Origin: Sphingomonas sp.
GTDB lineage: Bacteria; Pseudomonadota; Alphaproteobacteria; Sphingomonadales; Sphingomonadaceae
Direction: 5' to 3'
Assembly: GCA_019747165.1 (NCBI GenBank)
Contig: JAIERC010000440.1
Span: 1 to 6,000 of the forward strand
Length of the DNA: 6,000 nucleotides
Positions 1 through 5,716 of this stretch are shown here, one piece after another. The notes beneath the pieces are model-generated. The model was not told the DNA's origin. It searched no databases and was given only the letters and a program-made list of their open reading frames with translations. Made by a program: the position numbers and the translations under genes. Numbering within the stretch: position 1 is the first letter of the stretch; every line of letters starts with the position of its first letter.

Positions 1-311
1 CAAGGCGGATCGGCCTGATGCGACCGCATGTCTACCTGATCAATGCGGCGCGCGGCGGCATCGTCGACGAAGACGCATTGGTCGATGCGCTAGAGGCCGG
101 GCGGCTTGCGGGCGCAGGACTGGATGTGTGGAAGCACGAACCGCAAATCGACCCCCGCCTGCTCGCGCTCCCCAATGTCGTGATGCTCCCACATATGGGC
201 TCCGCCACCTTTGAGGGGCGGATGGCAACCGGCGACAAGGTCATCACCAATATTCGCATGTGGGCTGACGGCCACCGCCCGCCCGATCAGGTGCTGGAGG
301 GGTGGATTTAG
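1..311 (+). CDS. D-2-hydroxyacid dehydrogenase, C-terminal part (glyoxylate reductase/D-glycerate dehydrogenase type), cut by the window edge
   Basis: The frame is open from the first bases (first whole codon at 3), so the ATG at 18 is an internal Met and the gene begins outside the window. About 102 residues are visible of a protein usually 310-340 long. It carries the end of the NAD(P)-binding domain and the return to the catalytic domain. All three catalytic residues can be seen: Arg in INAARGG (near 50), Glu in the DVWKHEP stretch (near 140) and His in LPHMGSAT (near 192). These match Arg240, Glu269 and His292 of E. coli SerA. Members reduce 2-keto acids such as glyoxylate or hydroxypyruvate, or oxidise the D-2-hydroxyacid, with NAD(P)H in the cytosol. 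The ending, with ADGHRPPDQVLEGW, resembles sphingomonad 2-hydroxyacid dehydrogenases rather than SerA, since no ACT domain follows. The exact substrate cannot be told from this fragment. Confidence 0.93.
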   Translation, partial: RRIGLMRPHVYLINAARGGIVDEDALVDALEAGRLAGAGLDVWKHEPQIDPRLLALPNVVMLPHMGSATFEGRMATGDKVITNIRMWADGHRPPDQVLEGWI

Positions 312-329
312 CGACGGCACGCCGCCGCT
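310..329 (+). terminator. GC-rich stem-loop overlapping the dehydrogenase stop codon, possible terminator
   Basis: AGCGACGG (310-317) can pair with CCGCCGCT (322-329), giving 7 of 8 pairs with one A/C mismatch and a four-base loop. The left arm overlaps the TAG stop at 309-311. No T-run follows, so it is not a classic intrinsic terminator. It might act as a weak terminator or 3'-end stabiliser between the dehydrogenase and the PsiE-family gene. In GC-rich DNA such a stem may also arise by chance. Confidence 0.25.
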
Positions 330-382
330 GAAATCTGGTATAGGCAGATCGCATTGGGCCAATAGATCACAGGGCAAGTCGC

Positions 383-802
383 ATGCAGCCAGATGAGCCA
401 ACGGGAAAAACGACCGATGAGCGGATCAGCAGCTATGCGCTGACGGGGTTTCACCTGCTCGAACATGGCCTGTTGATCATCATCGCGGTGCTAACCCTCG
501 GTGCGGTGGCGCGCGAGGTCAACACGGTGATCATCACGCAGGTGGTCACCCTGGCCGATATCCTGCAGATGTTTCTCTATACCGAAGTCATCAGCATGAT
601 CGGGGTTTTCTACACTGGGCGCGGATCGGCATCGCCGTTCGTATACCCAATCTTCATCGCGATTACCGCGCTGGCCCGGCTGATCGTGCTGCAGGGCAAG
701 GACATGAAGCCTGAAAACATCTTGTTCGAAGCCGGGTCGATCCTGCTGCTGTCAGTCGCCGTCGTCATCATCCTGCGTTCGCGCAAGGAATTTGGCAGCT
801 GA
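383..802 (+). CDS. PsiE-family small inner-membrane protein (phosphate-starvation-inducible E-like)
   Basis: The product has 139 residues, close to the 136 of E. coli PsiE. After a polar N-terminus (1-20) there are four hydrophobic segments at about 24-42, 58-77, 85-104 and 112-131, and the chain ends in a basic tail (RSRKE). The family signature is visible in the middle: FLYTEVISMIGVFYTG, then a Pro-Tyr-Pro-rich turn, then IFIAITALARLIVL leading into the last helix. The ATG at 383 has AGGG at 371-374, eight bases upstream, a modest ribosome binding site. E. coli psiE is induced by phosphate starvation through PhoB, and its molecular function is unknown. I see no PHO-box-like repeat in the 71 bases upstream, so phosphate control here is only assumed from the family name. 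It lies 71 bases after the dehydrogenase on the same strand and could be co-transcribed with it. Confidence 0.88.
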   Translation: MQPDEPTGKTTDERISSYALTGFHLLEHGLLIIIAVLTLGAVAREVNTVIITQVVTLADILQMFLYTEVISMIGVFYTGRGSASPFVYPIFIAITALARLIVLQGKDMKPENILFEAGSILLLSVAVVIILRSRKEFGS

Positions 803-897
803 GGTGTCTGTAGGCCGTCTAGTCTGTCGCAGGAGGGCCGCACTTAGGCGCTATCAGGGGAAGTTGAGCGGTCGCGCTGCCGTCACCTGAGCTACAC

Positions 898-926
898 TTG
901 AAAGTAGAAGTAGGGCTCTGTAGCAT
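898..926 (+). promoter_or_regulatory. Candidate sigma70-type promoter for the ChaN/Tiki-like gene
   Basis: TTGAAA (898-903) and TAGCAT (921-926) are separated by exactly 17 bases, with five of six and four of six matches to the consensus boxes. Transcription would start six to eight bases past the -10 box, about 932-934, on the start codon itself. That predicts a leaderless or nearly leaderless mRNA. It agrees with the absence of a Shine-Dalgarno sequence at normal distance; the nearest purine run, AGTAGGG at 909-915, is too far upstream. The surrounding DNA is AT-rich compared with the rest of the window. Confidence 0.45.
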
Positions 927-935
927 TAGTAATGC
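923..935. promoter_or_regulatory. Perfect 13-base inverted repeat over the -10 box and start codon, possible operator
   Basis: GCATTAGTAATGC is an exact inverted repeat, with six-base arms GCATTA and TAATGC around a central G. It covers most of the proposed -10 box (921-926) and all of the ATG at 932-934. A regulator bound here would block RNA polymerase, and the hairpin in RNA would hide the start codon if the transcript began further upstream. No particular regulator is suggested by the sequence. Confidence 0.3.
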
Positions 936-2176
936 GCTTAACTCTTCCGACTCTTGCCATTAGCCTGTTTGTTGGCCCAGCTTCGATCTGGACCCTAATA
1001 TTATCGCCAACACCTGCAGACGCCAGATCTAATGATCGCGTCCATTTGGTGCGACCTTTCAAGATGATCTCAGCCAAAAATCTATCAGGTTATATAGCCG
1101 TCAAGTTCAAAGTCCTTGCTAGAATCGATCCTGACCGCCCGCTTGCCGACGAACGGTCGAACCAGACATTAAGCTTGTTCGGCAGAGAGGATTTGATCGC
1201 TGCCTCGAGCGATGATTACAAGGCCAATGGCTGCTCTCCAATAGAAACGACGTTTACGGTCCTCGATGAGATCGCGGACAGGGCGCGCAAAACCTCGATC
1301 GTCATCATAAGCGAAAGCCATGAACGGTCCCAGCATCGAAGCTTCATTGCAGAGATTGCAAGTCGGTTGCGGCCGCTGGGGTATGCCACGCTGGCGATTG
1401 AAACGCTGGCGAACCCAGAGCCGGGAACGCCGGCGCAATATCTGTCGCCGTTTCTGAAACACCCCAATCTGCCGTTTTTGACGGACCAAGATGGTTATTA
1501 TCTCTCTGAAGCCGGTTTCGGCCGGCTCGGGCGGCGCGCCAAGGCACTTGGCTACCGGCTTTTACCCTACGAGTTCTTTGCGTTACAGAATGGAGGTCTC
1601 CCGCCAGACGCGACATGGGAGCAGCGAATTGCCGTCCGCGAGGAAGGGCAGGCCAGCCATCTGGCTGAATTCCTCGGCGAGCACCCTGGCACCAGGTTGC
1701 TGGTGCATGTTGGCTATACGCATGCAACCGAAGTGCAGCGACCTGACGGAACGAAATGGCTAGCAGCACGGCTAAAGGAAAAGACCGGCATCGATCCCCT
1801 CACCATTTCGCAGACAATTTGTCGCGGTGGGGGGGACACGGTGCGGTTTTCGGCGTTGCCTGCAGATCAGCCGGTGGGGGCGTTCGATTTGGTCGTTGAT
1901 CATCCCAGTGCGCGTTTCGTCCAGGGTCGCCCCGAATGGCGGCTATTGGCAGGGGACATAGCCGTCAGCATCCCGCAAGCGCTGCTTCCGTCGACGGGTT
2001 GGCGCGTGATCGAGGCACGGCCAATAGGTGAGCCGGTCACCTCCGTCCCAATGGACCGGGTGGCTATCCGTCCCGGGGAGACGATTGCGCTGATGCTACC
2101 GCCGGGACGGTACAATTTACGCGCCATTGACGTCGAGCGTGACGAACGGGCTGAGACAAACCCCGCAAGCCGATGA
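932..2176 (+). CDS. Secreted ChaN/Tiki/erythromycin-esterase-like superfamily protein, function unknown
   Basis: The product has 414 residues. Residues 1-32 look like a Sec signal peptide: Arg at 2, a hydrophobic stretch at 3-25, and a possible cleavage after Ala-Asp-Ala at 29-31, so the mature protein is probably periplasmic. Residues 33-98 are not recognised. The core, about 99-298, has features of the ChaN/TraB/Tiki/EreA superfamily: IVIISESH (123-130) ending in a Glu-x-His motif, His135, the strand AIETL with Glu157, Glu214 in LPYEF, an Arg-rich helix (230-250), and LLVHVGYTH (256-264) with His259 and His264. Such residues bind metal or haem, or act in hydrolysis, in characterised relatives. 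Residues 299-405 look like a beta-rich C-terminal domain with no signature known to me. The start is uncertain: there is no ribosome binding site at 932, and the next in-frame Met is at 1064, but only 932 gives the signal peptide. Codons up to about 1140 are AT-richer than the rest. The substrate is unknown. Confidence 0.75.
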   Translation: MRLTLPTLAISLFVGPASIWTLILSPTPADARSNDRVHLVRPFKMISAKNLSGYIAVKFKVLARIDPDRPLADERSNQTLSLFGREDLIAASSDDYKANGCSPIETTFTVLDEIADRARKTSIVIISESHERSQHRSFIAEIASRLRPLGYATLAIETLANPEPGTPAQYLSPFLKHPNLPFLTDQDGYYLSEAGFGRLGRRAKALGYRLLPYEFFALQNGGLPPDATWEQRIAVREEGQASHLAEFLGEHPGTRLLVHVGYTHATEVQRPDGTKWLAARLKEKTGIDPLTISQTICRGGGDTVRFSALPADQPVGAFDLVVDHPSARFVQGRPEWRLLAGDIAVSIPQALLPSTGWRVIEARPIGEPVTSVPMDRVAIRPGETIALMLPPGRYNLRAIDVERDERAETNPASR

Positions 2177-2183
2177 TCTGGCG

Positions 2184-2200
2184 GATCGAAGGCTTTGATC
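2184..2200 (+). terminator. Weak hairpin just after the ChaN/Tiki-like gene
   Basis: GATCGAA (2184-2190) pairs with TTTGATC (2194-2200) around a GGC loop, giving seven pairs including one G-T wobble. It lies 7 bases after the stop codon and is followed by a short T-bearing stretch (GTCGTTTAAG) rather than a clean T-run. Only three of the pairs are G-C. It is a weak terminator candidate at best. Confidence 0.2.
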
Positions 2201-2218
2201 AGGTCGTTTAAGTCAACT

Positions 2219-2251
2219 GGCGGTGGGTAGAAACTGGCCAACCATCCCGCC
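2219..2251. terminator. Imperfect GC-rich hairpin between the two convergent genes
   Basis: GGCGG and TGG (2219-2226) can pair with CCA (2242-2244) and CCGCC (2247-2251), with a two-base bulge and a 15-base loop. It lies directly next to the stop codon of the flavin oxidoreductase (2252-2254, minus strand) and 42 bases past the stop of the plus-strand gene. It might serve both strands, but lacks T-runs. The remaining bases of 2177-2251 show no open frame or other signal. Confidence 0.2.
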
Positions 2252-3655
2252 TCAATCCCCCGTCAAAATCCGGTCGATCAACTGCTTCACCGTCGGCACA
2301 AACCCGTTCGAATAAAACGGGTCCTTCTTGAAATTATACGCGCCATGGCCGGCGAACATCAGATTCTGTTCGGTATCCCCACCATGCGCGATGTCTTGTA
2401 GCGTCTTCTGGATGCAAAAACTGCGCGGATCGGCCAGGCGGCCGGTGGAGTTGGTCTCACTGTCCATCCAGGACGAAAAGGCGCACTGGCTGAGGCAGCC
2501 CATGCAATCCGACTGATCCTGGCGAATCTCGGCCTTTTCACTCGGGGTGACGAATACCAAAGTATTGTCCGGCGTCTTGAGCGCATCGGTAAAACCAGCG
2601 CCATACCAGGCACGGGCGCGGAGCAAATCGCCCTTGGTCACCCAGAAATTCTTGCCGCGCACGCCGACATCGAGCTGAAACTGGTGATCGCCCGCCACTT
2701 CGGTCGAATACGGAATCTGGCGCTCGGAACGCGCTTCAAGGTGGCGCAGGAACGGATTGCGCACCGCGCTTGAATAAAAGCCGGTTGGGGAGAAGCGGTG
2801 CAGCAGCACCTCACCTTCCTCGATCTGCGTCAGCTTGTCTTTCCACCCCTGCGGAATCGGGCTTTCCTTGGTCAGCAAGGGCCGGGTGCCAAACTGAAAG
2901 GCGATCTGGCCGAGCTCTGGATTGTCGATCCAGTTGCTCCAGTCGCGCAGATACCAGACGCCGCCAGCCATCACGATCGGCACATCATCGGAAATGCCGC
3001 CCTCACGCATCGTCTCGCGCAGCGCCTTCACCCGGGGATAGGGGTCCTGCGGCACGCGTGGGTCTTCAGCATTGGACAGACCGTTATGCCCGCCTGCCAA
3101 CCAGGGATCCTCGTAAACGACCGCTGCCAGCCATTGCGACGCCTTTGAATAGGCCCGCTTCCACAACGCGCGAAAGGCACGCGCCGAGCTGATGATCGGC
3201 AGATAGCTGACTTCATAGGAGGCCGCGATTTCCGATAGCTTATAGGGCATGCCCGCGCCGCAGGTAACGCCAGCCACCATGCCGCGCGTCCGTTCCAGCA
3301 CGCCGTGCAGCACGCGCTGCGCCCCACCCATTTCCCACAACACATTGATGTTGATGGCGCCTTTGCCGCCCGCCGCTTCAAAAGCACGGCGGACCTGCTC
3401 GACGGCCCCGTCGATCGCATATTGGACGAGTTCTTCGTGGCGATCACGGCGGGTGAGCGCGCGGTAAATTTGCGGGATGATCTTACCATCCGCGTCATAG
3501 CTGTCGGCGTTGACCGCAGAGACCGTGCCGATGCCGCCGGCAGCGGCCCAAGCCCCTGCGCTGGCATGGTTGGTGGCTGCCACGCCCTTGCCGCCTTCTA
3601 CCAGCGGCCATACCTCATGGCCGCCATAGATAATCGGCTTTACGCCCTTGAACAC
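2252..3655 (-). CDS. NAD(P)H-dependent flavin oxidoreductase, nitronate monooxygenase (2-nitropropane dioxygenase) family, with C-terminal Cys cluster
   Basis: The best start is GTG at 3655-3653, giving 467 residues. It is preceded by GGAG at six bases, and the protein then opens with MFKGVKPIIYGG. A longer reading from TTG at 3727 overlaps the upstream gene and adds an atypical leader. Using the 467 numbering, the FMN-barrel features are VTCGAGMP (130-137), AGGHNG (187-192) with the His that aligns with the catalytic His of nitronate monooxygenases, MAGGVWY (229-235), and QFGTRPLLTKES (254-265). These enzymes are cytosolic FMN proteins that oxidise alkyl nitronates or reduce various acceptors; the true substrate is unknown. 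It is longer than typical nitronate monooxygenases (about 320-360). The extra C-terminal part has Cys384, Cys387, Cys391 and Cys414, which could hold an iron-sulfur cluster. It ends in VKQLIDRILTGD. Last gene of the minus-strand block, 68 bases after the glycosyltransferase; TATAAC at 3689-3684 is a possible but unsupported -10 box. Confidence 0.88.
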   Translation of the reverse strand: MFKGVKPIIYGGHEVWPLVEGGKGVAATNHASAGAWAAAGGIGTVSAVNADSYDADGKIIPQIYRALTRRDRHEELVQYAIDGAVEQVRRAFEAAGGKGAININVLWEMGGAQRVLHGVLERTRGMVAGVTCGAGMPYKLSEIAASYEVSYLPIISSARAFRALWKRAYSKASQWLAAVVYEDPWLAGGHNGLSNAEDPRVPQDPYPRVKALRETMREGGISDDVPIVMAGGVWYLRDWSNWIDNPELGQIAFQFGTRPLLTKESPIPQGWKDKLTQIEEGEVLLHRFSPTGFYSSAVRNPFLRHLEARSERQIPYSTEVAGDHQFQLDVGVRGKNFWVTKGDLLRARAWYGAGFTDALKTPDNTLVFVTPSEKAEIRQDQSDCMGCLSQCAFSSWMDSETNSTGRLADPRSFCIQKTLQDIAHGGDTEQNLMFAGHGAYNFKKDPFYSNGFVPTVKQLIDRILTGD

Positions 3656-3661
3656 GCTTCT

Positions 3662-3665
3662 CTCC
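3662..3665 (-). promoter_or_regulatory. Ribosome binding site that fixes the GTG start of the flavin oxidoreductase
   Basis: Reading the minus strand, GGAG (3665-3662) lies six bases before GTG (3655-3653). No comparable Shine-Dalgarno sequence precedes the more distant TTG at 3727. This supports initiation at GTG and a 467-residue product. Confidence 0.75.
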
Positions 3666-3723
3666 GTTTTGCTCAATCTTGCTGTTATACGCGTTACGGC
3701 GCAGGGCGCGAGAAAATTACGAC

Positions 3724-4860
3724 TCAAACGAAGAGATTGGCTTTGCCAATTGCGGCACCATAGAGGCGAGCATAGGCCGAAATCATGGTTTTCTCGCCAT
3801 AATCTGCCATTGCCCTGGCCTGATTCTCCCCCCCGATCCGGCGGCGTAATTCAGCATCATTGACCAATATCTGAAGAGAATCGCGCAAAAAGACCTCGCC
3901 TGGATAGGAACAAATCAGCGGCACATTGGCAGCCGAGACCATTACCGGCACATCGCCAACCGGGGGGGCGACAACGGGCAAACCTGCCGCCATCGCTTCA
4001 ACCACCGAGATTGGAAATTGTTCGCTGCGCGATGAGAGCGCGAAAATATCGAACAACCCAATATAGCGCGCGGGATCGACCAAAAAGCCCGGCAGGTGAA
4101 GCCGATCGGCGATCCCCATCGCCATCGCTGCTTGCTTGATATTAGCCCGTTCAGGCCCCTCGCCCACGATCACCAACTGCAAGCGCCCCGATACGCCGCC
4201 AACAGCGCGCACCAGCATCGGCAGGTCTTTCACCGCGCGCAGGCCCGCCAGGCTGCCGATCACCACCTCACCCGGTTTGCGGCGAAAGCCCGGAATGGCG
4301 CGCGCGGCGGGCTTGGTGGCGTAGCGCTCGATTGGAATGCCGTTGACGATGCGGTGGACGCGCCCGCGCGGCTGCTTCCAGATATCGAGCGCGATCGTCT
4401 CCAGCGTCTGCGACGGCACCACCAATGCATGCGCCGCGCCCAGCGCCAGCCGACGATAAGCGTTGCGCTCTGCCTTGAGGCCGCCCGCCTCATCCTCATT
4501 AAAGCCGTCTTCATGGTGGATGAGCGGCGGCACGCCTTTGGCAAACACCCGGCGGGCCATCACGCCATCGATCGCCCCCCAGTTATAGCTGAGTACCAGA
4601 TCGAAGCGTCGCATATACCGCGCAATCGCCTCATACCGGCTGACCGACGGTCGGCCCGTGAGCGGCGGCGGCTCCTGCGCGATTTCATAGGCGATCCCAG
4701 GCGCAATCGCGTCACGGGCACCGAATTTGCCGGGCATGCCCGAGACGATGGTGTGCCGGGCGCGGTCGCCCCAGGCATTCATCAGCCGGATAGCGCGCGC
4801 TTCCTTGCCGCCCAGATCGAAGCTGGAATGAAGATGAAGGATATGGACCGGGTGCGGCAT
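3724..4860 (-). CDS. Family-4 (GT-B fold) glycosyltransferase
   Basis: The product has 378 residues, normal for GT4 enzymes. The N-terminal half is the acceptor domain. It opens with a hydrophobic strand and HSSFDLGGKEARA (11-23), the glycine-rich loop typical of the family, and contains LSYNWGAID (90-98) and IHHEDGFNEDEA (114-125). The C-terminal nucleotide-sugar domain starts with IGSLAGLRAVKDLPMLVRA (201-219), then LVIVGEGPE (229-237), and has the donor-binding E-x7-E motif at Glu280 and Glu288 in SEQFPISVVEAMAAGLPVVA (279-298). It transfers a sugar from an activated donor to an acceptor at the cytosolic face of the membrane, probably in cell-surface glycan synthesis. Donor and acceptor cannot be named. 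There are no clear membrane segments. ATG at 4860 is the only credible start, since an in-frame TGA stands at 4878-4876. Its purine run AGGGG is only one base from the ATG, so initiation may be weak. It lies 72 bases after PPK2, with a hairpin in the gap. Confidence 0.9.
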   Translation of the reverse strand: MPHPVHILHLHSSFDLGGKEARAIRLMNAWGDRARHTIVSGMPGKFGARDAIAPGIAYEIAQEPPPLTGRPSVSRYEAIARYMRRFDLVLSYNWGAIDGVMARRVFAKGVPPLIHHEDGFNEDEAGGLKAERNAYRRLALGAAHALVVPSQTLETIALDIWKQPRGRVHRIVNGIPIERYATKPAARAIPGFRRKPGEVVIGSLAGLRAVKDLPMLVRAVGGVSGRLQLVIVGEGPERANIKQAAMAMGIADRLHLPGFLVDPARYIGLFDIFALSSRSEQFPISVVEAMAAGLPVVAPPVGDVPVMVSAANVPLICSYPGEVFLRDSLQILVNDAELRRRIGGENQARAMADYGEKTMISAYARLYGAAIGKANLFV

Positions 4861-4904
4861 GCCCCTGGCTTTAGCTCAGTCCGCCGTTGAATCCACCGCT
4901 CGCC

Positions 4905-4919
4905 CGGCGGGCACCGCCG
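4905..4919 (-). terminator. Perfect GC stem-loop in the PPK2-glycosyltransferase gap, possible attenuator
   Basis: On the minus strand CGGCGG and CCGCCG form a perfect six-pair stem around a three-base loop, beginning 13 bases after the PPK2 stop codon. All pairs are G-C. There is no T-run after it, so complete intrinsic termination is unlikely. It could reduce read-through into the glycosyltransferase gene or protect the 3' end of the PPK2 message. The partly overlapping palindrome GCCCGGCGGGC (4903-4912) gives an alternative fold. Confidence 0.3.
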
Positions 4920-4932
4920 AAATTGGTCGTCA

Positions 4933-5709
4933 TCAATCGAGACCGAGCGCCTGGCGCGCAATCTTTTCGAGCGCGGGGTCAAGCGGTGGCGGGTCCATCG
5001 GCACCGTTGCCTCAAGCCGATTGGCAATCGCCGTCAGCGCAGCGATCCGGCCGGCTTTCTTGTTGTTGCCGTCGATCACATGCCACGGGGCCCAGCGCTT
5101 GTCAGTGCGCCGGAACATCTCCGCCATCGCATCGAGATAATCGCTGCGCCGGGCGCGATTGCGATAATCGTCAAGCCCGGTCTTCCAGCGCTTCCACGGG
5201 TGATCGAGCCGATCCTTTAGCCGCTGGTCCTGCGATTCCTGGGTGACATGGATGAATAGCTTGACGATCGTCGTGCCCGAATCGGCCTGTTGCGCTTCAA
5301 ATTCATTGATTTCGTCATAGCCGCGCCGCCATTCCGCCTCTGTAGCGAAGCCTTCGACCCGCTCGACCAATACCCGGCCATACCAACTACGATCAAATAC
5401 GGCGATGACGCCGTTCATTGGCAGTCGCTTCCAGAAGCGCCACAGAAAATGCCGGGCCTTTTCCTCCGGCGTCGGCGCCGCAATCGGCCAAACGTTGAAG
5501 TAACGTGGGTCCCATTCGGTCGTGAGGCGCTGGATGATGCCGCCCTTGCCGGCCGCATCCCATCCCTCAAAAACAATCGCGGCACGCCGACCATGGCAGA
5601 TATGCGCGGCTTGAATATGCGCTAGACGTTCCTGCAGATTGGCGAGATCCTGATCATAATCGCCTGAATAGGCAGCGCCCTTTTCAAAATCGGCCAGATC
5701 GATGCTCAT
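4933..5709 (-). CDS. ppk2: Polyphosphate kinase 2, single-domain
   Basis: From ATG at 5709 the product has 258 residues, normal for one-domain PPK2 enzymes. It has the P-loop kinase layout: Walker A EGWDAAGKGG (48-57), then WPIAAPTPEEKARHFLWRFW (74-93), the Walker B region VIAVFDRSWYGRVLVERVEG (101-120), KLFIHVTQESQDQRLKDR (150-167), and a basic lid region with KRWKTGLDDYRNRARRSDYL (173-192). WAPWHVID (206-213) is the usual late strand. PPK2 transfers phosphate between polyphosphate and nucleotides in the cytosol, in either direction. The wording around Walker A and B resembles the C-terminal catalytic half of two-domain polyphosphate:AMP phosphotransferases, so AMP or ADP are both possible acceptors. 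A TTG two codons upstream (5715-5713) is an alternative start; the ATG has only a weak GTGAG six bases upstream. The start lies 7 bases after the permease stop, so the two genes are very probably co-transcribed and perhaps translationally coupled. Confidence 0.93.
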   Translation of the reverse strand: MSIDLADFEKGAAYSGDYDQDLANLQERLAHIQAAHICHGRRAAIVFEGWDAAGKGGIIQRLTTEWDPRYFNVWPIAAPTPEEKARHFLWRFWKRLPMNGVIAVFDRSWYGRVLVERVEGFATEAEWRRGYDEINEFEAQQADSGTTIVKLFIHVTQESQDQRLKDRLDHPWKRWKTGLDDYRNRARRSDYLDAMAEMFRRTDKRWAPWHVIDGNNKKAGRIAALTAIANRLEATVPMDPPPLDPALEKIARQALGLD

Positions 5710-5716
5710 CGACAAC

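Noticed and set aside
347..368. ATTGGGCCAAT inverted repeat flanked by two GATC sites upstream of the PsiE-family gene
   Set aside because: The arms are only five bases, and there is no promoter boxed around it and no known operator match. Short repeats of this kind are expected by chance.
892..1077. 61-codon minus-strand frame opposite the start of the ChaN/Tiki-like gene
   Set aside because: No recognisable motif, and it overlaps the promoter and signal-peptide region of a better-supported gene. Treated as a chance frame in AT-rich DNA.
3028..3567. 179-codon minus-strand frame inside the flavin oxidoreductase in another frame
   Set aside because: It is rich in Arg, Ser and Ala with no family features, and the main frame carries all family motifs without a break.
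3305..3763. 152-codon plus-strand frame opposite the flavin oxidoreductase
   Set aside because: No motif, and it lies fully antisense to conserved flavin-binding sequence and over the intergenic gap.
4096..4890. 264-codon plus-strand frame opposite the glycosyltransferase
   Set aside because: The composition is rich in Arg, His, Ala and Pro with no domain, typical of an antisense shadow in GC-rich DNA. The opposite strand has clear GT4 motifs.
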